Of a stretch of DNA of 64,000 nucleotides, positions 16,342-25,100 are shown piece by piece; position 1 is the stretch's first letter, and each line of letters opens with the position of its first letter. The position numbers and the translations under genes are program-made. Source of the stretch: Hyunsoonleella pacifica (GTDB taxonomy: Bacteria > Bacteroidota > Bacteroidia > Flavobacteriales > Flavobacteriaceae); contig NZ_SIRS01000005.1 in assembly GCF_004310335.1 (NCBI RefSeq), positions 434,001-498,000 on the forward strand, in the 5' to 3' direction. The notes below the pieces were generated by a model that was not told the origin of the DNA, made no database searches, and saw nothing but the letters and a program-made list of their open reading frames with translations.

Positions 16342-16901
16342 AAAAAACCACAATCACTTACGTTATCTTATTTCTAATAATTTTAAGTTGTAAAGATGTA
16401 ACAAGTACATCAACTACTGAAACAAATGAAACCTCCAATAACGTTGAAGAAATTGTTGAGGATGTAAACGTAGTAGAGACAAAAACTACCGAAATTATTG
16501 AAGCCCCAAAAAAGACTGCAAAACAGATAAAAGAGGAACTTACAGCCAAAGGTTACAAGATTTTTTATGATATAGATCCTGTAAAAAAAGACACTTTTTT
16601 AATGCAGCAATACTATTTGGCATTTCTAAAAAAGGGGCCTATAAGGGGGCAAAATGAAGAGGAATCCGCAGCTTTACAAAAAGAACACTTGGCACATTTA
16701 ACTAAAATGTATGAGCTTGGATATGCAGATGTCTCTGGACCTCTAGGAGATAATGGTGATATTCGTGGTGTGACCATTTATAATGTGCCAACTTTAAAAA
16801 TGGCTGATAGTTTAGCCAATTCAGATCCTATGGTAAAAGCAGGACGTTTAGAAATTGAACTGCATCCTTGGTGGGCTGCTAAAGGGTTTGGGTTACGGTA
16901 A
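16338..16901 (+). CDS. Lipoprotein with YCII-like domain
   Basis: 187 residues from the ATG at 16338, which overlaps the CYTH stop. The lipoprotein signal peptide (MKKTTITYVILFLIILSC) puts Cys18 as the lipidated residue. After a Thr/Glu-rich linker, residues about 85-187 resemble the YCII fold: YYLAFLKKGP, KEHLAHLTKMYELGYADVSGPLG, and LANSDPMVKAGRLEIELHPWW. Related cytoplasmic proteins are small enzymes or dehydrochlorinase-like folds; an exported lipid-anchored version is unusual. Function unknown. Its stop is one base from the convergent pbpC stop. Confidence 0.75.
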   Translation: MKKTTITYVILFLIILSCKDVTSTSTTETNETSNNVEEIVEDVNVVETKTTEIIEAPKKTAKQIKEELTAKGYKIFYDIDPVKKDTFLMQQYYLAFLKKGPIRGQNEEESAALQKEHLAHLTKMYELGYADVSGPLGDNGDIRGVTIYNVPTLKMADSLANSDPMVKAGRLEIELHPWWAAKGFGLR

Positions 16902-16902
16902 T

Positions 16903-19254
16903 TTAATTAGAAATCTCTATATACCGCTTCGTCTCATTTCCAAATTCATCTAGGACTGTAATAACGTGTTTCCCTGCTTTTGGTTGTATCCCTAATTCAT
17001 GAATATCTGTAGTACTCCCTATAAATGTCTCGTCAACATACCAAAACACTGTGCTTTCAGGTTTAGAATGTGCTATTTTTAGAATTAAATCGTTCGTCTC
17101 TCCATCAAAATCTTTGGGTAAAAAAATGGTATTATTAGCTTTAGGATAAATAAATTCAATTGAAATAGATGCGTCTCTTAAACAATCCTCTCGAAATTTT
17201 GGCAAGGATTTGTAAAACGGATTTTTTGTTTTGTAATAATATGCCATAAGTGGAGGTAATACAAACCACGATTTATGAACCATATTAGAGATATCTTCAC
17301 AAGACGAATTTACTTGATAGGTTTCGCTACGATCCAAATGAATTAATTGATGAAACGGACAAGGTTTTGTTTTTAATCCGCTTATTTGAATGTACTTGTC
17401 TTCTACAACATCGCAATCTGGAGAAGCACGATAGCCACTTAATTTACAAATGGAAACCTCTTGCATTTCATCAAAAGGTGTTGCAAACCAATCGCTGTTG
17501 GGCAAAACATCAAATACATCAAAAAGTATGGGTGCAGCAGCCTGAACACCAACCAATCCTGGACGCCCTTCGCCATCTGCATTTCCTACCCAAACGCCAA
17601 CTACATAATCTTTAGTTGTACCAATAGCCCAAGCATCACGAAACCCAAAACTAGTACCTGTTTTCCAGGCTATTTGTTTAGAACTATCAAAAAACTCCCA
17701 ACTTTCATCACTTTCAGGTCTGTTTACTTCTTTTAAACTTTCATAGGTCAAATAAATAGAAGCTGCATCAAAAAGTGTTTTATCTTTAATTTTCTTACCA
17801 AAATCAACAGTTTCAGAAGCCAAAAGTGTAGGCTCACAAAATTCATTTTCAAAATATTCACTAGAGCTTTCAGTAAAATGATTTAATGAAGAAGACATAG
17901 CCGCATAACTTTTACATAAATCCCATAAATTGCTCTCAGCACCTCCTAAAACAAGTGATAAACCATAATGGTTTGCTGTATATTTTAAATCCTTAAGCTT
18001 TAATTGTTTCAAATAATGATGAAATCTATCCAAGCCAAACTCCTGTAATAGCCTCACAGCAGGAACATTTAAAGATTTAGATAAAGCTTTGCTAGCTGGA
18101 ATTGCGCCATCATAGGTTTTATTATAATTCTCAGGATTGTAATTTCCAAACTGTGTAGGAACATCTGCTACTAAAGTATGAGGTAGCATATCGCCACTAT
18201 CCAACATTGCCGCGTATAAAAAAGGCTTTAAAATACTACCTGTACTACGCGGTTTATCAATAATGTCTACTTGGTTTTGATGTGCCTTATCGGTAGGAGT
18301 GTTGCCTACATAAGCCAAAACCTTACGCGTGTGCACATCTAAAACTAACACTGCCGCATTATAAATTTCATTTTGACTCAACTGATTATAATGCATTTTT
18401 ACAATGTAGTTTGTTTGTTCCTGCAAATGCTTATCAATACTAGTTTTTACAAATTTCCCATGATTATCTTGCGCTATTTTTTGCAATAAATGTGGAGCAA
18501 TTTGAGGTAAGGGATATGGTTTTTGAGGTAATGTTTCGGCAAGAGATAAATCGTAAGTCAATGTGTCTATTATCCCATTGCTCAAAAGCTTTTTTAACAA
18601 CCGGTTACGCTTTTCCAATAAACGCTTTTGCCGTTTCCCAGGATAAATTAAACTTGGGGCATTGGGTAACACCGCTAAAGTAGCACTTTCTGCCCAAGAC
18701 AACTCATACGGACTTCTATTGAAATATCGCCACGATGCCGCATCTAGCCCTACAACATTACCACCAAATGGTGCATTACTCGCATAATAACTTAAAATAG
18801 TGGCTTTGGATTCGCGCCATTCTAATCGTGTTGCTAAAATCAACTCCTTAAACTTCTCTAAATACGTGCGCTGTTGTCCTTTTCGCGATAATCTAATAAC
18901 CTGTTGTGTTAGCGTACTGCCACCACGTTTTATACCATTAGATTTTAAATTCTGTCGCAAAGCCTTAAAAATCGAAACAGGATTAAACCCAGGATGATTA
19001 TAAAAATAGGCATCCTCAAACTGAATAATACAAGCCTTAAATTTCTCAGGAACCGAATCATTATACGGAAATCGCCATTGCCCATCTCCTGCAATTTGTG
19101 CACCCAACAAATCGTTTGTTGCACTTGTAATTACTGTAGCCGTCGGGTCTTTAAACAATTGCTTTGGCAAGCAAAAATAATAAGCTAATAATAGGATGGC
19201 TAAGATTGAAAATCTAAGCTTTCTTTTTTTTATGTAGCCTACTATATTGCTCAT
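16903..19254 (-). CDS. pbpC: Penicillin-binding protein 1C
   Basis: 783 residues. After one N-terminal membrane helix (about 14-30) comes a GT51 glycosyltransferase domain with catalytic Glu in EDAYFYNHPG (about 76) and GGSTLTQQVIRL. The transpeptidase domain has SILK (Ser about 339, in STGSILKPF), SKSLN (about 389) and KTGTS (about 533). The C-terminal 80 residues form the PBP1C-specific BiPBP_C domain (STVFWYVDETFIGST). It polymerises peptidoglycan in the periplasm. In many bacteria pbpC follows an alpha-2-macroglobulin gene; here that gene is on the same strand 2.9 kb upstream, with other genes between. Confidence 0.95.
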   Translation of the reverse strand: MSNIVGYIKKRKLRFSILAILLLAYYFCLPKQLFKDPTATVITSATNDLLGAQIAGDGQWRFPYNDSVPEKFKACIIQFEDAYFYNHPGFNPVSIFKALRQNLKSNGIKRGGSTLTQQVIRLSRKGQQRTYLEKFKELILATRLEWRESKATILSYYASNAPFGGNVVGLDAASWRYFNRSPYELSWAESATLAVLPNAPSLIYPGKRQKRLLEKRNRLLKKLLSNGIIDTLTYDLSLAETLPQKPYPLPQIAPHLLQKIAQDNHGKFVKTSIDKHLQEQTNYIVKMHYNQLSQNEIYNAAVLVLDVHTRKVLAYVGNTPTDKAHQNQVDIIDKPRSTGSILKPFLYAAMLDSGDMLPHTLVADVPTQFGNYNPENYNKTYDGAIPASKALSKSLNVPAVRLLQEFGLDRFHHYLKQLKLKDLKYTANHYGLSLVLGGAESNLWDLCKSYAAMSSSLNHFTESSSEYFENEFCEPTLLASETVDFGKKIKDKTLFDAASIYLTYESLKEVNRPESDESWEFFDSSKQIAWKTGTSFGFRDAWAIGTTKDYVVGVWVGNADGEGRPGLVGVQAAAPILFDVFDVLPNSDWFATPFDEMQEVSICKLSGYRASPDCDVVEDKYIQISGLKTKPCPFHQLIHLDRSETYQVNSSCEDISNMVHKSWFVLPPLMAYYYKTKNPFYKSLPKFREDCLRDASISIEFIYPKANNTIFLPKDFDGETNDLILKIAHSKPESTVFWYVDETFIGSTTDIHELGIQPKAGKHVITVLDEFGNETKRYIEISN

Positions 19255-19340
19255 ATAAGGTATCTACTCACTAAAATAAGTATTTGGATGTATTTTAAGA
19301 TAAGTTTATGAGATTAGATTTCGAAGTTTCTTTACAATTA

Positions 19341-19355
19341 ACAGATTAAATCTGT
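19341..19355. promoter_or_regulatory. Perfect 7-1-7 inverted repeat between two divergent genes
   Basis: ACAGATTAAATCTGT lies in the 158-base space between pbpC (minus) and the secreted protein gene at 19413 (plus). It could be a dimeric regulator site or mere chance in AT-rich DNA. Confidence 0.25.
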
Positions 19356-19412
19356 AACAAATTATCAATTACATTTACATACAAATAAACTTACATCAAT
19401 CAATACAAAATC

Positions 19413-20741
19413 ATGCAATTAGTTTTGTCAAAAACTACAAAAACAACAGCAATTCTGCTATTTTTTTTATGCTTTTTAAATGTAGAGGCGCAATTAGGCT
19501 TTTGTAAAGGAAATACAGGTGATCCTATTTTTACAGAAGATTTTGGCAGTGGTATTGGTAATGTAAAACTTCCATTTGGAACAACCACATATAAGTTTAC
19601 AAAAAACAGACCAAAAGATGGCTGTTATGTAGTTTCAAACACGCATAAACATTTTAATTGGTATAAGCTTCAGGATCATACTACTGGAGATAAAAACGGG
19701 AGAATGCTTATTGTTAATGCTGGTTACGAACCAGGTGAGTTTTTTAGAGTACCCGTTTCTGGGCTTTGTGAAAACACATCCTATGAATTTTCATCATGGA
19801 TAGTAAATCTAACCAGAGAGTACACAAAAGCATGTGGTCGCGGTATCCCTATTGACGTTACTTTTGAAATATGGAATAAATCAAATAAAACACTACTTGC
19901 TAGTGGAAGTACAGGAGCAATATATGGAGGAAATACTCCAACATGGTTGCAATATGCACTAGTATTTCAAACTAGGCCTAATGAAACATCAGTCATTTTA
20001 AAAATTAGAAATAATGGAAAAGGTGGTTGTGGCAACGATTTAGCACTGGATGATATTGAATTTAAACCATGTGGAGATAACGTAATAATTGAAGATAGAA
20101 ATAACAAAAAGCATATTTCTGTTAACAAAAGTTATTTGCCATTTTCAACCACTTTAACGTTAAAGCCAGATTATACTGTTTTTTCCAGTCACTTTTACCA
20201 ATGGCAAACGAGTAAAGATGGCAAAAATTGGGAGGATATTCTAGGTGCCAAAAAGGAAACTTATAAAATACCTGCTACAAGCTCTAAAGTATTTTACAGG
20301 GCAAAAGTTGCCGAAAATGCGCAAAATTTAAATAATGCTTTGTGTTATTCGTATTCAGATTTTTATGAAATACGTATTTCAAAAGAAAAACCTATAGTAT
20401 TAAAAAGACCTGAAGTTAAAACAATAACCAACTTAGTAAAAAAGGGATTAGCTGGAGTAAACATAGCTATAGAAGTGCCAAAAATAACTCGCATGTATAT
20501 TGATAGAAAAAGACTTGCCAAAACCTACAAAACTGTTATTATTGTAAAAAACGGATATAAGATTCTCACAGATAAAGTATGGATAGATGGCGCTGTAGGC
20601 AAGTATGTTCAAACCACAGAAACGGTAATAAAACAAGGACACGCCCTAGGCGATACGGTTATAAACGAAACCTTATATTACAAATCTGTCTATGGTTATA
20701 ACTGTATAAAAAGAACGTATACTGTTAAGACTAAACTTTAG
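19413..20741 (+). CDS. Secreted protein of unknown function
   Basis: 442 residues. A signal peptide (about 1-26, ending NVEAQ) leads to a mature N-terminus, LGFCKGNTGDPIFTEDFG, typical of large flavobacterial surface proteins. Residues about 30-220 look like a jelly-roll carbohydrate-binding or adhesin module (NTSYEFSSWIVN, GNDLALDDIEFKPCG), followed by an Ig-like segment (HFYQWQTSKDGKNWEDI) and a 100-residue C-terminal part. No T9SS sorting tail is evident, although the N-terminal module is common in T9SS cargo, so it may be a shortened relative. Plus strand, inserted between pbpC and the macroglobulin gene; a dispersed repeat starts 9 bases after its stop. Confidence 0.65.
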   Translation: MQLVLSKTTKTTAILLFFLCFLNVEAQLGFCKGNTGDPIFTEDFGSGIGNVKLPFGTTTYKFTKNRPKDGCYVVSNTHKHFNWYKLQDHTTGDKNGRMLIVNAGYEPGEFFRVPVSGLCENTSYEFSSWIVNLTREYTKACGRGIPIDVTFEIWNKSNKTLLASGSTGAIYGGNTPTWLQYALVFQTRPNETSVILKIRNNGKGGCGNDLALDDIEFKPCGDNVIIEDRNNKKHISVNKSYLPFSTTLTLKPDYTVFSSHFYQWQTSKDGKNWEDILGAKKETYKIPATSSKVFYRAKVAENAQNLNNALCYSYSDFYEIRISKEKPIVLKRPEVKTITNLVKKGLAGVNIAIEVPKITRMYIDRKRLAKTYKTVIIVKNGYKILTDKVWIDGAVGKYVQTTETVIKQGHALGDTVINETLYYKSVYGYNCIKRTYTVKTKL

Positions 20742-21077
20742 GTATTTTAGGGCGTTCCCCGCAAGGGGTCGGGCTTTCACTAGTCGCTCCCTCCTGCATC
20801 GGGGATTTCAAACATGCCGTTCATCCCGATAGCTATCGGTACTAACGCGGGTGCGTTTGCCAAAATAATTCTAAAATTCAGGGGCTACTATTTTTTGGGG
20901 TTTCGTTTAATGTTCAGTGTAAGAAATATAGTATAAGAAATAAGCCAAATATAATATTTTACTTTTTTGTTGAAAATGCCAAATTTTATATTTGGCAACG
21001 TTATAAACAAACACAGACCTTTCGGAAAGCTTAAACCGCCCTATGTTTTTTATACTTCTTGTTAGTCACTGGCTTTT
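20742..21077. other. 336-base region without a gene
   Basis: The first 130 bases are the dispersed repeat; the rest is AT-rich. A partial inverted pair around 20945-20997 (GCCAAAT...ATTTGGC) could form a hairpin. No protein or known RNA gene is seen. Confidence 0.5.
20750..20872 (+). repeat. Dispersed GGGCGTT element
   Basis: Head GGGCGTTCCCCGCAAGGGG, then TCGGGCTTTCACTAGTCGCTC, identical over this stretch to the copy at 35750 apart from one base in the head. The tail has CCGTTCATCCCGATAGCTATCGG (hairpin CCGATAGCTATCGG) and TAACGCGGG...TTTGCCA. It lies 9 bases after the secreted-protein stop, same orientation. Confidence 0.75.
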
Positions 21078-21479
21078 TTATTCATTTTTCAGTTTGATTT
21101 CTGAACAATCAATTTCGGAACCAAGTAATTTTTCTTTCCAGTTGGAATCATAAACCTCTGTCATATATCCGTCAATAACATTATTATAGTCATTTATTTT
21201 GGACACTAAACTTTCCGTAATCTCACATCCAGTTATTTGGTAAATTTGAAGTCCGTATTTTTTTCTTATTTCATTTTTGCATCTATGATTGTTAGGCTCT
21301 CCATACTCTAACCAATACATTTTTGAGTTATTGTGAATGTCATTTATTGCAGATCCTTTTGATATTTCTTGACCTTCAGGAAGTTTTATAGTCTGTTCAT
21401 TACAACTATAAATTAAGAATAATATGAAAAGTAACAAAACTTCGAATTTATGCAAAGACTTTTTATTCAATAATGTCAT
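21078..21479 (-). CDS. Small lipoprotein of unknown function
   Basis: 133 residues from the ATG at 21479; an ATG two codons earlier (21485) is also possible. A lipoprotein signal (LLLFILFLIYSC) is followed by a polar domain with two further Cys residues (HRCKNEIRKKYG, TGCEITES) that could form a disulfide. Not recognised as a known family. It overlaps the end of the upstream 197-residue gene by 17 bases, so the two are probably co-transcribed. Together they form an accessory pair between pbpC and the macroglobulin gene. Confidence 0.55.
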   Translation of the reverse strand: MTLLNKKSLHKFEVLLLFILFLIYSCNEQTIKLPEGQEISKGSAINDIHNNSKMYWLEYGEPNNHRCKNEIRKKYGLQIYQITGCEITESLVSKINDYNNVIDGYMTEVYDSNWKEKLLGSEIDCSEIKLKNE

Positions 21480-22056
21480 ATCCAATTTCTTTTATTCCAA
21501 GAAAATCCTGTTTAGACTTTCTTTCATTGAGTAATCCACTTTCTTTAAGTTCAGTCAATAGTTTTTTCAACTTTTTAATTCTCGGTTTTTGATTCAGCAA
21601 CCATGTTTGGTCAGATACAGGTGCTCCATTTAGTTTCATCAAGTTTATTGGTGTAATCACTATTTTCTTGTCCGAATTTTTAAGTTCAATTACCAGTTTT
21701 TCTAATAATTTAGATGTCAATTCTCTTGGGTAAATTCTGCTGACATTCGTGTATTTTTTCCAATCAGGAACAGTTTTCGATTCTTCTATTTCCAATTCCG
21801 CTCTATCATCAAATTTCAAAAGTCCATCTAACAAATCATCATCCTCTATATTAAATACTTCAGAACAAGGTTCTTTAGGTTTAACTCCAACAACAATTAG
21901 TTGTCCTAATCTAAAGTCAGGGTTAGCTCTCCAAATCCGTTCAAGCTCATTCAGTATTTTCGGAATTCGATTTTTATCTCTCACTTTCTTTTGAGTTTGT
22001 GTTTTTAGCTTATGCCTAAACCATGAATATACGACGTTTCTATAACTTACATCCAA
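21463..22056 (-). CDS. Conserved hypothetical protein with RIPxxLxxLxxIWxxNPDxRLGQLI segment
   Basis: 197 residues, soluble. The segment RIPKILNELERIWRANPDFR followed by LGQLIV (about residues 27-52) is a motif I recall from small hypothetical proteins across many bacteria. The rest has an acidic region (FNIEDDDLLDGLL) and a helical C-terminus (NQKPRIKKLKKLLTELKESG). No catalytic motif seen. Such proteins often accompany accessory or immunity-like genes, but nothing here proves that. Same strand as, and upstream of, the small lipoprotein. Confidence 0.5.
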   Translation of the reverse strand: MDVSYRNVVYSWFRHKLKTQTQKKVRDKNRIPKILNELERIWRANPDFRLGQLIVVGVKPKEPCSEVFNIEDDDLLDGLLKFDDRAELEIEESKTVPDWKKYTNVSRIYPRELTSKLLEKLVIELKNSDKKIVITPINLMKLNGAPVSDQTWLLNQKPRIKKLKKLLTELKESGLLNERKSKQDFLGIKEIGYDIIE

Positions 22057-22123
22057 AGTTAAACGAGTTTATAATTTTTTTTCACAAAATCAAGCTAACC
22101 AATAGTATAATATTCTGGATAAG

Positions 22124-22166
22124 ATTCCTGCTTTACTGAAACAAGTTCAGCACAAGTCGCAGGAAT
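22124..22166. repeat. Palindromic ATTCCTGC...GCAGGAAT repeat
   Basis: Outer 8-bp perfect arms (22124-22131 and 22159-22166) enclose an inner CTGAA/TTCAG stem. It lies 3 bases downstream of the macroglobulin stop. A shorter relative with the same ATTCCTG/CAGGAAT arms is at 56825-56844. Short palindromes of this kind are common dispersed intergenic repeats; it may also serve as transcript end for the macroglobulin gene. Confidence 0.6.
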
Positions 22167-22169
22167 TTA

Positions 22170-25100
22170 TCACTTCTCAACCACAACCCATTTCCCTTTA
22201 GTCCTAACTAAAAATTCATCATCATACATCGCTTCAGCTTGTATACCAGGTAAATAATAGGTGCCCAAATACGAGGCATTCAGCATTACATTAAAGGTTT
22301 TTGTGCTGTGTTTTCCTTTTTTGGGTAAATCAAAATAAAAGTACACACGGTCGTCTCTAATATCGGTATGTCTTGCGGCACTTGTGGTGTTGCTACCAAA
22401 GGCTGTAAAACGGGTATTTACGATTTCCCAACCCGATGGAAAAATTTGGGTTAAGGCGACATCATTCACATTACTGTTTTTTAAATTGCTTACACTCACA
22501 GTAGCTACAAAATCTTGCCCTTGCATTAATTTAGATATATCAATAGTATTGCCTTGTAGGTCTTTGTATTGTACTGATACGCTTAATCCACGCTGTTCCG
22601 CTAATTCTTTACCTAATGGTAATTTACCAGAGTTTAATACACGAACATAAACTACATTGTCTTTAGTGTTTTTCAACGTTAAAGTATTCATGCCATCAAC
22701 ACTATTAAGCTTACGCTGTGCTATCGCATTTTTAGTATCGATACGTTCCGTTTTTCCGTTAATGGTATAGTTGAGCTTTAACGCTTTTCCGCCATTAGCA
22801 TTAACTAGTTTCGCCATAGCCAACAAACTGTAAGCTGTGGTTTGTGTACTCATCCAACGGTTGCTAGATAAATCTTTTGCAATCGTTTCAGCTAATTCTC
22901 GGGTTTTGTTGTTTTTAGTCAACACCATAGTTTCTAAAGCCATGGCACGATTTCTATCTACAGAGCCATAAGTGTAATAATTATAGCGTTGTGGTTTAAA
23001 ATTAATATTTGCCAATTGCGAAATCGCATCGCTCGCTTCCTTTTGTCCTGCCAAAGCATAGGCCGCTGCTAAACGCCATTTAGCTTCGTTGGATATTTCA
23101 CTGAATTCGCGTAAACGGTTCATACTTGCTAAATCAGGACTGCCTGCCAAGGCCAAAGTATACAACCTATAAGCCTGAGCTAAATCAGAATTATAGTGTC
23201 TGTAACTCGGGCGCCAATTTCTAGCCGTTTGTTTTTGGTATTTCAGCCAATTACTCTTAAAAGTCAATGGCAAAACGTAACCTTTCTTTTCGGCTTCAAT
23301 CATAAAATGTCCAGCGTAACTTGTGCCCCAATCATTGGCTCTAGCTTCTCCAATCCAATAGCTTAAACCACCATGTGCTCTTTGAAAATGCCCAAGACTC
23401 TTAATGCCTTTTTCAACATTATCTTTAATTTTTTTCTTCTTATCAAACGTTAGATCAAAAATATCTTCAAGAAACAATTGCGGAAATACACTTGATGTAG
23501 TTTGCTCCACACATCCATGAGGATAGCGAATTAAATATTCCAAACGTCTTGTGAAATCCATTGGAGGCAATGTGGAAAATTCAACAGTTGCCAAATTTGT
23601 GCCTGCTACACCAAAGGTTGAAAACTCTAAAGTTTCAGACCCATTTGCCGTGAGTGTTTTATCAATAGATTTTGAAGTAATAGGATTGGTATTTACCACA
23701 TCCAATTCTACTTTATATCTAGAGGTTTCGCCATGTCCAGTGGCAATTACCTCAACCGAATTAATACCCTTGGCTTTACTTACATCCAATTCAAAATATG
23801 CCATTTGCTCATCAGGTTTCTCAAAACTCAAAGTTTGTTTAGCGTTACCAACAACCGAAATACCATTACTTAATTTTAAACTAATATTGACGTTTTTTAC
23901 TTTGGGTTCCATGGCGAAAACTGTAACAGGTAGGGTTACCTTTTCGCCAGGGCTTAACTTCCGCGGCAACGTTGCCAGTACCATTAAAGGTTTTTTTACA
24001 GGAACTGTTTTATCTGTACTTCCGTAAGCTTCATTTGTGTTGTTTCCAGCCACAACCATGGTGCGCACTGAACCAATATAATTAGGCAGTTTTATTTGGT
24101 GGGTTTTTGTTTTTCCAGCATCCAATTTAAAAGGGCCTAAATAAGTAACTACTGGTTTAAATCGGTTTGCTTTTTTGTTTTTGCCACCTGCTGCATTGCC
24201 ATCTCCACCAATAGCAAACACTTGATCTATACTTCCAGAGTATGCACCAATTATATCATCAAAAACATCCCAAGTTTTTACGCCTAAAGCTTCTCTTTTG
24301 TAGAATTCTCTCCAAGCATTTGGAGTTTTAAATCGTGTTAAATCCAATAAACCTTCTTCTACCATAGCAATGGTATAGGTCATGGGTTTATTATCTTTTT
24401 CAGAAACTTTAACTTCAAAGGTTTGCTCTGGTTTTAGTTTTTCGGGCATTTGTATTTCGGGGTGCAGTTTGGTACTTGGGTTTTCCACCATAATCGGAAT
24501 CACGCCATACAAACGAATGGGCAAATCATTCGCTGTAATCGCATGTGGTTGTAACAGTGAAATATTCACAAATATATTGGGTGCCATTTCTTTAGTAATT
24601 GAAATATCCACTACTGTCTCTCCTTTTGCCGTTTTTACCCATTTATAATCTAATACTTCAGTGCCATTTTCAATGCTTACCAAAGCACGCCCTTCACTGC
24701 CTGAAGCAAAAGTAACCTTAGCTGTTTCTCCAACGTTATAATTTTCCTTATCAGCAGAGAACACCAACATTTTTGCAGCCTCTTTATCACGAGACGGTGT
24801 TTTTTGCCACCAGTTTTTATAAAAATATGCGGTACGTCCTGTGGCGTGACCACTTACGGGATCTACCACTCGTATCAAATAGCGTCCGCGGTCTTCATCA
24901 GGAATTTTTATATTGAAATTTGCTTTACCATTAGCATCAGTAGTCACTTTTAGAGATTTATAGGGTCTATGATAACGGTTAGATACATAACTGGCTAAAT
25001 CATCGTATGATGAATTCCACCACCAGCGCCATTCTACTTTATAAATTTTAACCTCAAGATTGTTGCGTTTTACTGGTTTAGAATTTTCATCAACTACAAC

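Noticed and set aside
23551-24027. 158-codon plus-strand frame inside the macroglobulin gene
   Set aside because: Antisense to well-conserved coding sequence, with no homology signal of its own.
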